NCBI GenBank assembly: GCA_002347685.1
Contig: DDWS01000033.1
Coordinates: 1 to 64,000, forward strand
Origin: Syntrophaceae bacterium UBA2280
GTDB taxonomy: Bacteria > Desulfobacterota > Syntrophia > Syntrophales > Smithellaceae
Direction of reading: 5' to 3'
DNA: 64,000 nt
Shown here: positions 24,370 through 33,524 of the stretch, in pieces
Layout: each line of letters opens with the position of its first letter
Numbering within the stretch: position 1 is the stretch's first letter
Position numbers and translations under genes: made by a program
Notes under the pieces: generated by a model
Database searches by the model: none
The model's input: only the letters and a program-made list of their open reading frames with translations
Told to the model about the DNA's origin: nothing

Positions 24370-25602
24370 ATGGGTTCTGATATTAAGCTTTTTGGGATGT
24401 CTGCGGAGCGCGGCAGGTGGGTGTTCGTTGTTTTAGGATTGGTCATGTGTGTGTGCCTCGGGGCGGTTTATGCCTACAGTATCTTTCTGGCGCCTGTCAG
24501 AGAGACCATGCATGTTTCAGCCTCCATGGCGAATCTGCCATTCATGGTTTTTCTGGCTTTCTTTTCCGTAACGATGTTTTTCGGCGGTCGTGTGATGGAA
24601 AAACTCGGTCCGCGCAATTTGAGCATCATCGGCGGCGTGATCGTGGGATTGGGCTGGCTGCTTTCGAGTTTTGCCCCCAATATCTGGGTGCTGACATTAA
24701 CCTACGGCGTCATTGCCGGATCCGGTGTTGGCCTCGTTTACGGCTGTCCGGTCGCCATGGGCGCGCGCTGGTTTCCTGATAAAAAAGGTCTGGCGGTCGG
24801 TCTCATTCTGGCAGGCTTCGGCGGTTCGGCTTTGATTACCGGCAAGGTTGCCAGCGTTCTTCTGCCCTCGGTCGGCCTGTCTTCAACGTTCATGTACTTT
24901 GGTTTTGCCTTCGGTGCCATTCTGGTTCTTTTGTGTCTTCCGTTTCGCTTTCCTGTCGCGGGCTGGGTTCCGGCCGGCTGGAAGCCTCCGGCGGGCACTT
25001 TAGCGGCGACGGATTTTACGCCCGCGGAGATGACGAAAACCTCCACTTTCTGGGGATTGTTTTTCTGCTTTCTGATCGGGTCGATTGCCGGTTTAATGGC
25101 CATCGGCATTTCCAAGCCGGTAGGCAACGAGATCATCCAAATTGCCGGCGAGACGGCGGCAACGCTGGTGGGTATTTTCGCCATTTTCAATGCCCTGGGT
25201 CGTCCGCTCTTCGGCTGGCTGACCGATAAGATCACGCCGCGAAACGCCGCGATGCTCAACCTGGTCATGATATTGGTCGTATCCATTCTCATGATGATGG
25301 CCAAGGAAGGGAATACAATCCTCTACACGATCAGCTTCATGGGATTCTGGCTGTGTCTGGGCGGGTGGCTGGCGATTGCGCCGACCGCGACGGCGACGTT
25401 TTTCGGCATGAAAAACTATGCCAGAAACTACGGCGTGGTCTTTTTTGCTTATGGCACGGGCGCTATTGTCGGCGGGATCATTTCCGGTCAGGCCAAGGAT
25501 GTGTTCGGTACCTACACGTTTGCTTTTTATCCGACGGCGGTGCTGGCGGTGGTTGGATTGGTTATGGCTTTTACTCTGCTCAAACCGCCTAAGAAAGCCT
25601 AA
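24370..25602 (+). CDS. MFS transporter, oxalate/formate antiporter (OFA) type
   Basis: A 410-residue membrane protein with about 12 hydrophobic spans. The opening WVFVVLGLVMCVCLGAVYAYSIF and the loop RWFPDKKGLAVGLILAGFGGSA match the OFA subfamily, which moves small carboxylates such as oxalate, formate, lactate or pyruvate. GAGGGGG precedes the ATG. It is followed by a bidirectional terminator. Given the fatty-acid degradation genes to its left, monocarboxylate uptake or export is plausible, but the substrate cannot be fixed from sequence. Confidence 0.88.
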   Translation: MGSDIKLFGMSAERGRWVFVVLGLVMCVCLGAVYAYSIFLAPVRETMHVSASMANLPFMVFLAFFSVTMFFGGRVMEKLGPRNLSIIGGVIVGLGWLLSSFAPNIWVLTLTYGVIAGSGVGLVYGCPVAMGARWFPDKKGLAVGLILAGFGGSALITGKVASVLLPSVGLSSTFMYFGFAFGAILVLLCLPFRFPVAGWVPAGWKPPAGTLAATDFTPAEMTKTSTFWGLFFCFLIGSIAGLMAIGISKPVGNEIIQIAGETAATLVGIFAIFNALGRPLFGWLTDKITPRNAAMLNLVMILVVSILMMMAKEGNTILYTISFMGFWLCLGGWLAIAPTATATFFGMKNYARNYGVVFFAYGTGAIVGGIISGQAKDVFGTYTFAFYPTAVLAVVGLVMAFTLLKPPKKA

Positions 25603-25616
25603 AACGATTTTTCGAA

Positions 25617-25650
25617 TAAAAAAAGCGGGCATCCTGCCCGCTTTTTTTAT
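25617..25650. terminator. Bidirectional Rho-independent terminator
   Basis: AGCGGGCA (25624-25631) pairs with TGCCCGCT (25635-25642) around a TCC loop. A-runs on the left and T-runs on the right make it work on both strands, serving the converging MFS and activase genes. Confidence 0.92.
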
Positions 25651-28600
25651 CGGATAATTTTTCGGTCAATGGCCACGGATTTTGCGCCGTCTTGTTCCAC
25701 CATGGTGGAAGCATCCTCCCTGCCGCGGAAACGCTTGACGTTGAGCATGAAGATGTCGAGTTTGCTAAGCACGTTGGGCGGCAGCAGATTGCCGTCGATT
25801 TCAATCGAAATGGCCGGATAGTTTCTTTCTCTGGCCCAGGGTGTGAACAGTCCCTCGATGACGCGTCCGATCAGGCAGGCAAAAGGCGAAATGTTGACGA
25901 TGCCGGAATAGCCGTCCATCATGGCGGTGGCGGCTACGCCGCTGGAGATGCTGATCTCTGAATACAGCTCGTGGCTGACGAAGTGCTCTTCGGTGTTTTT
26001 CATGATGGCTTCCATGTCGTGAGGCGTGCGGGGGATCAGGCCGGTTGCATTGAGTGTGTTGCGGACCTTCTTCTCCACGTTATGTTTGTAGGTGTGCTCG
26101 ATTTTCCAGTGGAGAATGTCGATCCATTCCCGGGCGAAAACACGCCGGTACCAGGGCACCAGGTGAAGTTTCTTTTTGAGCTCATAGTGCCTCACAAAAT
26201 CGCAGTAGTAAAGCCATTCGGTGACATTGGAGACCTTGCCGATGATGCCGTGGCGGCTCAATTGCTGGATCAGTTCATCGACGGCAAAATCGTCGCGCCG
26301 GACGTAAATTTCCCCGACGATCAGCACTTTCGGGCAGTCCTCCATCTTTTTGGCGAGCGGTATCTTTGAGATTGTGCCGGCGATATCCTTCAGCACCGGA
26401 AGCACTTGCGTAATATCGCGCTCGGCCACGCCGATCATTTTCTGCCAGATCTGATCATAAATCACCATCGCTTCGACCGGATCGGCGGCGCAGGTTCGAA
26501 GCGATGTTTCCACATCCTTCATGTAATCGCCGATCATGGCGGCCCACCAGGCGTATTTGGAAAATTCCGTGCCCAGCTCATTATACGAATTGTCCGCTTC
26601 CAGCGTGAAGACGACGACATTTTCCAGGCGCAAATCCTTGAAAAGGTTCTCGTAGAAAACAAAGTACTGTCCGGTCCGGCAGGGTCCCGTTGTCGTGGGA
26701 ACAAACAGAATATAGATTTCATCCTTGCGGTACTGATCGGAGGCCAGATACTTCAGCGCGCTGCCTAAAACGAGGTGAGAAGGCAGGCACTCCTTGCCTG
26801 AAGCATGATTGCGGGCCATTTGCAGTGTGTGGATATCAGGCACCGGCATCGTTTGGGCATTGATGCCCAGGCCGCGAACGGCGGCGCCGATCAGCTCTGC
26901 CGAGAGCCTGCCCATGTTGGATAAAAGCAGTTTGACGCGGGGATTGTTTTTTATTGGAATGATTTCGCCCGTGAGACTGTTTTTGATGTGAATTTCCTCT
27001 CCCGGATTATTGATGAAACTCAAACCATTATCGTAGCGTTCCTCGCGGATATCGGTGAGCTTGGAGCGGTAGCCTTCGATGATGTCCAGAAACGCTTCAA
27101 TACGCGTGTCGATTCCCGCGTCGGCGGTGTGAGAGTCCATCTCCAGGATTAAAAAGGGTTTTGTTCCCATGATCCACTTCAGATAATGCAGCATGAAGGA
27201 ATCGGGCGCGCAGGAGAAGTTGGAAATAAAGGTGATAAAAATGTTGTCTTCGTCTTTTAGAAGCATGCCGGCTTTCATATCCTGCTGGCCGTAATACCAG
27301 TACATGTTGGGGTAAATGGCCTGATCTTCAAACGGAAGAATATCGAACGGAATGATCGAAAAACCGCGGGACGTGTATTTGCGGGGAATTCCCATGTTGG
27401 CATCGGCGGTAAAGGCGTTATAGGGACGCCCCAGCAGGGCGATCACGGGCCGCTTGGCAAGGCGTGCTTCGGCGATTGCCTGCCTGCCCAGTTCGGCAAA
27501 TCGGGCAAAGCATTCCATTTGTTTTTCATAGGCAAGCACGAAGGCTTTCTTGGCTTCACTCTCTCCAATGCCCAGGGCCGCGGCCATGGTGATAAAAGGC
27601 TCGGCGGCCTTGTCGGTTCCATGCATGAAACTGACCACCGGCGCCAGATATTTTTCTTGAGGAATCTCCGGGAAAGCCTTTTGGATATAATAGGGCAGGC
27701 TCTGCGTGATCGGGCAGAAATTGGCCTGGACGTCTGATTCGTAGCTTTCCATGTCCCGGAAATGCGGCAGGAAAATATAATCGATTTTACGGTTGAAGAT
27801 ATCCTGAACCGCACCGTGCGCGATTTCCGCCGGAAAACAGTAGCTGCTTTCCACACGCGCTATTCCTTCGTGCGCAATCTCTTCGGAAACAAATGTCTCC
27901 ACGCCTAAGGTGTGGAAGAACCACGAATACAGCGGCCAGAGCGTATAGATGGAAAAGCAGCGGGGGATGCCGACGACAAAGGGCTTCTTTGTGACCAGTG
28001 ACTCCGGATCCGGCGCACAGGTCTGGAAAAGAATTTCATTTCGCTTTTCTATGTAATCGGTGACGGAGGCTTCATCGAAGACTTTTTTCTTTCGTAGGTT
28101 GGCGTACTTGTTACAGCGGCCCCCGAACATATACTTATGCCCGTTGACATTGAGAATGCGGATCGGACAGAAATTATCGCAGGCCTTGCACTGAAATTCC
28201 TTTTCATAAAGAATCTCGGTGGCGAGGATCTGATCCAGGTCATAGGCGGTTTTCGTCAGGAATCCTTCATCGTACTTTTGTTTGGCCAGAATCCCGACGC
28301 CGAAGCAGCCCATCAGTTCCGGATCGGGCGGAACGAGGATGTTTTTGCCCAGGAGCATGGCAAAGGCCAGCGGGATGGCTTTGTTCTTGGCAACGCCGCC
28401 CTGCAGGACGATGTTTTTACCGATGGTCCGGTTGCCCACGACGCGGTTGAGATAATTCGATACGATCGATGTGACGATGCCGGCCGTAATGTCTTCCCGC
28501 GATGCGCCCTGGTGAACGGCGTTGCGGATATCGGAATTGATGAAGGCGGAGCAGTGTTCTCCGAACTTGAGGGGCGCTTCGGCGGCAAGCGCGATATCTC

Positions 28601-29957
28601 CGATCTGGGAGGCTTCCGGAATATTGAGGTCGCCCTGAGCCGATTCTTCCAGAAAAGATCCGGTGCCTGCGGAACAGGCTTCGTTCATGGCGTAATCAAT
28701 CGGGACTTTGTTTTTCAGCGAGACATACTTGGCGTCCTGACCCCCGATTTCAAAGATGGTGTCGATGTCGTCGCGGTAAAACGTTGTTCCGACTGCATGC
28801 GCGATGATTTCATTATACACGCCGGGCGTTTCCAGAAAAACACCCAGGATTTCGCGCGATGATCCGGTGGTGGCGGAAAGCGTAATGCGAATGCTCCCGT
28901 CCCCGATGTCGTCACGGATCTGCTTTTTGATTTCGATGAGACAATTTTTAAGCGCGGCCACCGGGTCGCCGTGTGTCCGGCCGTAAAAAGACGCGGTAAC
29001 TTCGAGGGATTCAATATCAATGAGGCAGGCTTTTGTGGTGGTGGAGCCTCCGTCCACACCGAGGATATATTCACGGCTTGCGACAACTTTGCCTTTCCGG
29101 GAGGGCAGATAGGTAACTTTGCCTTCGGCTGTCTTCAGGCTTTTGAATCTCTCAAACTGAATCCGGCTGCTTTTGAAAAGGGCATTTTCAGAAGGCAGAG
29201 TGCTGCCGGACGTTTCGGCCATCAGCGCCGCGCCGTAGGCTTCAAAGTACGGGGCCTGCTCGGGAACGATAAATTCAAGATCCGGCATCCTTTCACGGAT
29301 GAAACGCAGAATATATGGATTTTGTGTTACGCCGCCGACAAGCAGAACCTTTCCTTTTTCAATTCTGGCTCTTTTGAGAAAGTCGATCACCTTGACGGCC
29401 ATGACATCGCTTAGAGACAATGCAATATCACCTGTTTTGGCTTCGCCCTTGTTGAGTCGGTGCGTACAGTCGCTTTTCATAAAAACGGAACAGCGTGAAG
29501 AGAGCTTCAATACGCAGCTGTCTTCGGGAATGCCGTGGATATCCTCCAGCGTCATGTTCATGCGTGCCAGTTGCTGCTTAAAAAATTCACCGGTGCCGGA
29601 TGCGCATTTGTTGCCGGAAAAGCTGGTGATGATTTTATTGTTTTCATTGAGCGTATAGACGACGAGATCCTCACCGCCCAGAGAAACCAGCGCGTCAACG
29701 GGATATCCCAGTTGTCGCAGGGCCTCTTCTACACACAGGGGTTCGATCACACTGTTAACGTTCAGCAGGTAGCGGCCTTCCGTTCCCGTAGCCAGAACCT
29801 TGACCTTGTCCGGAACCGGATGGGAGGACAGAATTTTCCTGAGTGTGTCGGGAAAATTCCCTTCGTGCGGCACCACCGCGCTCCAGACGATCCGGTTATC
29901 TTTCAGCAGGGTGGCTTTCACATTTGAGGAGCCGATGTTGATTCCAAGGCTTGACAT
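25647..29957 (-). CDS. Giant acyl-CoA dehydratase activase (BadF/HgdC + DUF2229)
   Basis: This 1436-residue protein fuses several parts. Residues 1-260 and 290-560 are two ASKHA ATPase domains: LGINIGSSNVKATLL and GVDGGSTTTKACL, with cluster-ligand motifs GNKCASGTG and EACSAGTGSF. These are seen in 2-hydroxyacyl-CoA dehydratase and benzoyl-CoA reductase activators. The C-terminal 850 residues belong to a DUF2229-type region, with CKACDNFCPIRI near residue 608 and further Cys (CFPAEIAHGA, CAPDSFMLHYL). Activators of this type use ATP to push a low-potential electron into a partner dehydratase. No partner gene lies in the window. It is monocistronic, bounded by terminators. Confidence 0.9.
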   Translation of the reverse strand: MSSLGINIGSSNVKATLLKDNRIVWSAVVPHEGNFPDTLRKILSSHPVPDKVKVLATGTEGRYLLNVNSVIEPLCVEEALRQLGYPVDALVSLGGEDLVVYTLNENNKIITSFSGNKCASGTGEFFKQQLARMNMTLEDIHGIPEDSCVLKLSSRCSVFMKSDCTHRLNKGEAKTGDIALSLSDVMAVKVIDFLKRARIEKGKVLLVGGVTQNPYILRFIRERMPDLEFIVPEQAPYFEAYGAALMAETSGSTLPSENALFKSSRIQFERFKSLKTAEGKVTYLPSRKGKVVASREYILGVDGGSTTTKACLIDIESLEVTASFYGRTHGDPVAALKNCLIEIKKQIRDDIGDGSIRITLSATTGSSREILGVFLETPGVYNEIIAHAVGTTFYRDDIDTIFEIGGQDAKYVSLKNKVPIDYAMNEACSAGTGSFLEESAQGDLNIPEASQIGDIALAAEAPLKFGEHCSAFINSDIRNAVHQGASREDITAGIVTSIVSNYLNRVVGNRTIGKNIVLQGGVAKNKAIPLAFAMLLGKNILVPPDPELMGCFGVGILAKQKYDEGFLTKTAYDLDQILATEILYEKEFQCKACDNFCPIRILNVNGHKYMFGGRCNKYANLRKKKVFDEASVTDYIEKRNEILFQTCAPDPESLVTKKPFVVGIPRCFSIYTLWPLYSWFFHTLGVETFVSEEIAHEGIARVESSYCFPAEIAHGAVQDIFNRKIDYIFLPHFRDMESYESDVQANFCPITQSLPYYIQKAFPEIPQEKYLAPVVSFMHGTDKAAEPFITMAAALGIGESEAKKAFVLAYEKQMECFARFAELGRQAIAEARLAKRPVIALLGRPYNAFTADANMGIPRKYTSRGFSIIPFDILPFEDQAIYPNMYWYYGQQDMKAGMLLKDEDNIFITFISNFSCAPDSFMLHYLKWIMGTKPFLILEMDSHTADAGIDTRIEAFLDIIEGYRSKLTDIREERYDNGLSFINNPGEEIHIKNSLTGEIIPIKNNPRVKLLLSNMGRLSAELIGAAVRGLGINAQTMPVPDIHTLQMARNHASGKECLPSHLVLGSALKYLASDQYRKDEIYILFVPTTTGPCRTGQYFVFYENLFKDLRLENVVVFTLEADNSYNELGTEFSKYAWWAAMIGDYMKDVETSLRTCAADPVEAMVIYDQIWQKMIGVAERDITQVLPVLKDIAGTISKIPLAKKMEDCPKVLIVGEIYVRRDDFAVDELIQQLSRHGIIGKVSNVTEWLYYCDFVRHYELKKKLHLVPWYRRVFAREWIDILHWKIEHTYKHNVEKKVRNTLNATGLIPRTPHDMEAIMKNTEEHFVSHELYSEISISSGVAATAMMDGYSGIVNISPFACLIGRVIEGLFTPWARERNYPAISIEIDGNLLPPNVLSKLDIFMLNVKRFRGREDASTMVEQDGAKSVAIDRKIIR

Positions 29958-30076
29958 AAAAACTCCCGAGTGTCTCTTCGTGTCTTCGTGATGGGCTTTG
30001 AATATTACGATTGAACGATGCCGTCAAGTCTTGATTCGCTTTTTTTGAAAAAGCCCGGTCCGGCCGCGGCATGAAG

Positions 30077-30116
30077 AAAAAAAAGCTGACCCCTGAAAGG
30101 CGGTCAGCTTTTTTTC
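30077..30116 (-). terminator. Rho-independent terminator after atpB
   Basis: AAGCTGACC (30083-30091) pairs with GGTCAGCTT (30102-30110), flanked by runs of A and T that suit either direction. It follows atpB on the - strand and separates it from the activase gene. Confidence 0.92.
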
Positions 30117-30141
30117 CCTTAGGGGAAGGATGAATGCCCTA

Positions 30142-30795
30142 TCAGTGCGCTTCTTCCATGGCGCCTGCGATATACATCATGGACAGCAGCACGAATACGA
30201 ATGTTTGAACGATATACACAAAAAGCTTCAGTGCCATAATCGGCATCGGAACGATCAGCGGAACCAGGACGAGCAGAATAATCAAAACCAGATCGCCTCC
30301 TTTGATGTTTCCGAACAAACGGAAAGCTAACGAGAGCGGTCTTGACAGATGACTGACAATTTCAATGGGCAGCATTAAGGGCGCCAGCCACCAGACCGGA
30401 CCCAGAAACTGCTTAATATACTGGAACCCGTGGGTTTTAATGCCCACCACGTGTGTGGAGAAAAACACCACCAGCGCCAGCGCGACGGTGGTGTTGATAT
30501 CGGAAGTGGGGGATTTCATCCCGGCAAAGGCGCCCATAAAATTGGAAAAAAAGATGAAGAGTCCCAGTGTGGCGATCAGGGGAAAAAATTTCCGTCCGTG
30601 GGGTCCCATGATTTCATTGAGAAGGTTGTCGAATCCGCCGATGATGACTTCCGTAACATTTTGTAATCTGCCGGGATAAACCGACAGTTTTCTTGTCGCC
30701 ACGAACGCAACCACAATCAGCGCGATGCACAGCGCCCATGTATAGGTCACGTGCGCGGGAATAAAAGGGTTTTCCAGTAAATAGATGGGATGCAT
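30142..30795 (-). CDS. atpB: ATP synthase F0 subunit a
   Basis: The 217-residue membrane protein has the essential Arg in SRPLSLAFRLFGNIKGGDL near residue 158, which faces the c-ring during ion translocation. Five to six hydrophobic spans and the C-terminal VQTFVFVLLSMMYIAGAMEEAH fit the family. It is shorter than the E. coli protein (271), as is usual for many bacteria. It lies just after atpI on the - strand. The c subunit gene is 5.4 kb away on the other strand, and no F1 genes are in the window. Confidence 0.93.
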   Translation of the reverse strand: MHPIYLLENPFIPAHVTYTWALCIALIVVAFVATRKLSVYPGRLQNVTEVIIGGFDNLLNEIMGPHGRKFFPLIATLGLFIFFSNFMGAFAGMKSPTSDINTTVALALVVFFSTHVVGIKTHGFQYIKQFLGPVWWLAPLMLPIEIVSHLSRPLSLAFRLFGNIKGGDLVLIILLVLVPLIVPMPIMALKLFVYIVQTFVFVLLSMMYIAGAMEEAH

Positions 30796-30798
30796 ACT

Positions 30799-31197
30799 CT
30801 AACGAACCTCCTCAATCCAGTTTTTTTTTATTGTCAATGCGGCGATCATGGTGATGATGATGTTCATGACGACCACTGAAAGTCCGATGATTAAACCGAT
30901 CACATGAACCGCCCCGTGCGCGATCAGGAAATACAGCACCACTGCGGTGAGTAAAAGGCGGATATAATAATTGAACATGACGGGACCTTTGGCTTTATCG
31001 GCCGTTTTCCGGAAAGCGCCCTGAAGGCCGCGCCCCATGCCGTAGAAATTTGCGGTACTGATGATTCCACCTACAAGCACGCTCAAGGCAAAGTTTCTCG
31101 AAGCAAAAATCAATGAGAGAATAAATAGAATGGCAAGGATAACCCAGTTGGTGATTTCAAGTTTTCTTTGGAGTGGGTCTTTGACGATGGGGTTCAC
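30799..31197 (-). CDS. atpI: ATP synthase subunit I (AtpI-like)
   Basis: The 132-residue protein has about four hydrophobic spans, with WVILAILFILSLIFA near residue 18. It matches the small AtpI proteins encoded upstream of F0 subunits, which help c-ring assembly or ion uptake. It overlaps the end of atpZ by 41 bases and ends 3 bases before atpB, so the three form one operon. Confidence 0.82.
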   Translation of the reverse strand: MNPIVKDPLQRKLEITNWVILAILFILSLIFASRNFALSVLVGGIISTANFYGMGRGLQGAFRKTADKAKGPVMFNYYIRLLLTAVVLYFLIAHGAVHVIGLIIGLSVVVMNIIITMIAALTIKKNWIEEVR

Positions 31198-31441
31198 TTT
31201 TCAGGCTCTTTATAATGGATTCTTCATCAGTAAAATTCTTCTTCACCAAAACATATACGTTGCGAAATCCGGCCGAGATTCCTATAACGAGAAAAAAGAT
31301 CGTAAAAACATGGCCGGAGTCAAATTTCCGATCCAGATAGATTCCTAAAAGGAGGCTACCAAAAATCGCCAGCACCATTGCGATGCCAAGACTGCTGGCC
31401 AGGGCCATCTGGATCCCTAGTTTTTTGGTTTCGCTATCCAT
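31157..31441 (-). CDS. atpZ: AtpZ-like small membrane protein
   Basis: The 94-residue protein has two hydrophobic hairpin spans, LASSLGIAMVLAIFGSLLLGIYL and FTIFFLVIGISAGFRNVYVL. The second ends in the GFRNVY pattern of AtpZ proteins. AtpZ and AtpI form a small membrane complex associated with F-type ATP synthase. It starts the atpZ-atpI-atpB operon on the - strand. Confidence 0.82.
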   Translation of the reverse strand: MDSETKKLGIQMALASSLGIAMVLAIFGSLLLGIYLDRKFDSGHVFTIFFLVIGISAGFRNVYVLVKKNFTDEESIIKSLKSEPHRQRPTPKKT

Positions 31442-31501
31442 TTATTGACGAGTCCTTTAGCATGCGTGGCAGGCAAAGTCAACGAAAAACATGACCGCCG
31501 T

Positions 31502-32449
31502 TCATTTATTGTTTAAAAGGTGACGCTGTTTCGCGTACCATGCGATGGTTTTTTTCAGCCCGCTTGTTAAATCCGTTTCAGCTTTAAAATCAAACTCTTT
31601 CATGGATTTGGACGTGTCGAGCTGTCGCCTGGGCTGGCCGTCAGGCTTTGAGGTGTCCCAGATGATTTTGCCTGTAAAACCAGACAAATCGGCAATCCGT
31701 TCGGTCAGGTCTTTGATGGATATTTCGAATCCCGCTCCGATATTGACCGGTTCGCTTTTGTCGTATCGATCCGTCGCAAGACAGATGGCACGGGCCGCGT
31801 CTTCAACATAAAAAAACTCCCTGGTGGCCGAGCCTGTCCCCCAGACCTCAATGGCGTCATCTCCCCGATCCATGGCATCAAAGCATTTTTTAATCAAAGC
31901 CGGGATGACATGTGATGATCGTGGATCGAAATTATCACCCGGTCCGTAGAGATTCACCGGTAGCAGGAAAATCGAATTAAAGCCGTACTGTTGACGGTAG
32001 GCCACGGATTGTACCAGCATCATTTTTTTGGCCAGTCCGTAGGGCGCGTTCGTTTCTTCCGGATAGCCGTTCCAGATATCCTCTTCCTTGAAGGGAACGG
32101 GTGTGAATTTGGGGTAGGCGCAGATCGTTCCCAGCGCGACGAATTTTTCAATGCGTTGCAGATAGGCTTCATGGATCAGTTGCGCGCCCATGACGAGATT
32201 GTCGTAGAAGAGCTCCGCCGGCTTTTCCTGATTGAAACCGATCCCTCCCACTTTTGCTGCAAGGTGAATGACTACATCTGGTTTTGTAACTTTGTACATC
32301 CGGCGGATGTCGGAAAGATCGGTTAAATTGTAGTCCGGCAGATCGGCGATTTCGATGGCTGCGCAGCCGTAATCGGCAAGCCTGCCAATCAGATGGCCGC
32401 CTAAAAATCCTTTTCCGCCCGTGACGGTGACTCGTTTGTTTTTAAGCAA
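31502..32449 (-). CDS. fcl: GDP-L-fucose synthase
   Basis: A 315-residue extended SDR. TGGKGFLGGHLIG is the NADP motif, GTICAYPKFTPVPFKEED is the family-specific active-site stretch, and NAPYGLAKKMMLVQ holds the Tyr-Lys pair. It epimerises and reduces GDP-4-keto-6-deoxymannose to GDP-fucose. It lies 23 bases after gmd, which makes its substrate, so the two steps are consecutive. It is a sugar donor for O-antigen or capsule. Confidence 0.93.
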   Translation of the reverse strand: MLKNKRVTVTGGKGFLGGHLIGRLADYGCAAIEIADLPDYNLTDLSDIRRMYKVTKPDVVIHLAAKVGGIGFNQEKPAELFYDNLVMGAQLIHEAYLQRIEKFVALGTICAYPKFTPVPFKEEDIWNGYPEETNAPYGLAKKMMLVQSVAYRQQYGFNSIFLLPVNLYGPGDNFDPRSSHVIPALIKKCFDAMDRGDDAIEVWGTGSATREFFYVEDAARAICLATDRYDKSEPVNIGAGFEISIKDLTERIADLSGFTGKIIWDTSKPDGQPRRQLDTSKSMKEFDFKAETDLTSGLKKTIAWYAKQRHLLNNK

Positions 32450-32472
32450 TGGAAGATTCCTTCAATGGTATA

Positions 32473-33504
32473 TTAACTGATGCGTTCAGAATTGGAACAG
32501 GAAAAACCCGCGTCCACCAGTGTTTTTTCTTTTTTGGCCAGCTCCAGGTCGGCCGCGATCATCATGTCGACGAGTTGATCGAAAGAGACCTTTGGGTGCC
32601 AGTCCAGCGCTTTGTTTGCCTTGGATGCGTCTCCGAGCAGAACGTCAACCTCCGTAGGACGGAAATAGCGGGGGTCCACGGCTACGTACCGGGCATAATC
32701 CAGCCCCAGTTTGCTGAATACCTTTTCCGCAAATTCACGGACAGAATGCGTTTCACCGGTGGCGATCACATAATCATCCGGCTTGTCCTGCTGAAGCATC
32801 AGCCACATCGCTTCCACGAAATCACCGGCAAAGCCCCAGTCTCTCTTGGCTTCCAGATTCCCCAGATAGAGTTTGTCCTGAAGGCCCTGCTTGATTCGGG
32901 CGGCCGCGCGGGTAATTTTACGGGTGACGAACGTCTCGCCGCGCCGCGGGGATTCGTGATTAAACAGGATGCCGTTGGTCGCGAACAAGCCGTAGGCGTC
33001 GCGGTAGTTCTTCACAATATGATAGGAGAAAACTTTCGCCGCTGCGTAGGGACTGCGCGGCTGAAAAAGGGTGTTTTCGCTTTGCGGAGGCGGGGCGGCG
33101 CCGAACATTTCACTGGAGGAGGCCTGGTAAAATTTCGTCTGAATCCCGGTTTTTCGGATGGCTTCCAATATTCGGAGTGTGCCCAGTCCGGTGATGTCCG
33201 CCGTATACTCCGGCATGTCGAAACTCACGCGGACGTGACTTTGCGCACCCAGGTGGTAGATCTCATCTGGATTGATCGACGCGAGCATATCCATCAGCTG
33301 ACCGGAGACGCTCAGATCGCCGTAATGCAGAAACAGTTTCGTATTTGGATCGTGAGAATCGCGGTAGAGATGATCGATCCGGTCCGTGTTGAAGGTGCTG
33401 GAGCGCCGGATCAGGCCGTGAACTTCATAGCCCTTGTCCAGTAAAAATTCGGCCAGGTAGGAACCATCCTGGCCTGTGATGCCTGTCAGAAAAGCTTTTT
33501 TCAT
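32473..33504 (-). CDS. gmd: GDP-mannose 4,6-dehydratase
   Basis: A 343-residue SDR. TGITGQDGSYLAEFLLDKGY is the NADP-binding start, FYQASSSEMFG carries the catalytic Ser-Glu pair, and SPYAAAKVFSYHI the Tyr-Lys pair. It converts GDP-mannose to GDP-4-keto-6-deoxymannose, the substrate of the adjacent GDP-fucose synthase. It lies 20 bases after the nucleotide sugar dehydrogenase gene, within a surface-polysaccharide run. Confidence 0.95.
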   Translation of the reverse strand: MKKAFLTGITGQDGSYLAEFLLDKGYEVHGLIRRSSTFNTDRIDHLYRDSHDPNTKLFLHYGDLSVSGQLMDMLASINPDEIYHLGAQSHVRVSFDMPEYTADITGLGTLRILEAIRKTGIQTKFYQASSSEMFGAAPPPQSENTLFQPRSPYAAAKVFSYHIVKNYRDAYGLFATNGILFNHESPRRGETFVTRKITRAAARIKQGLQDKLYLGNLEAKRDWGFAGDFVEAMWLMLQQDKPDDYVIATGETHSVREFAEKVFSKLGLDYARYVAVDPRYFRPTEVDVLLGDASKANKALDWHPKVSFDQLVDMMIAADLELAKKEKTLVDAGFSCSNSERIS

Positions 33505-33524
33505 GATCTTCCTTCTCTTGTGTT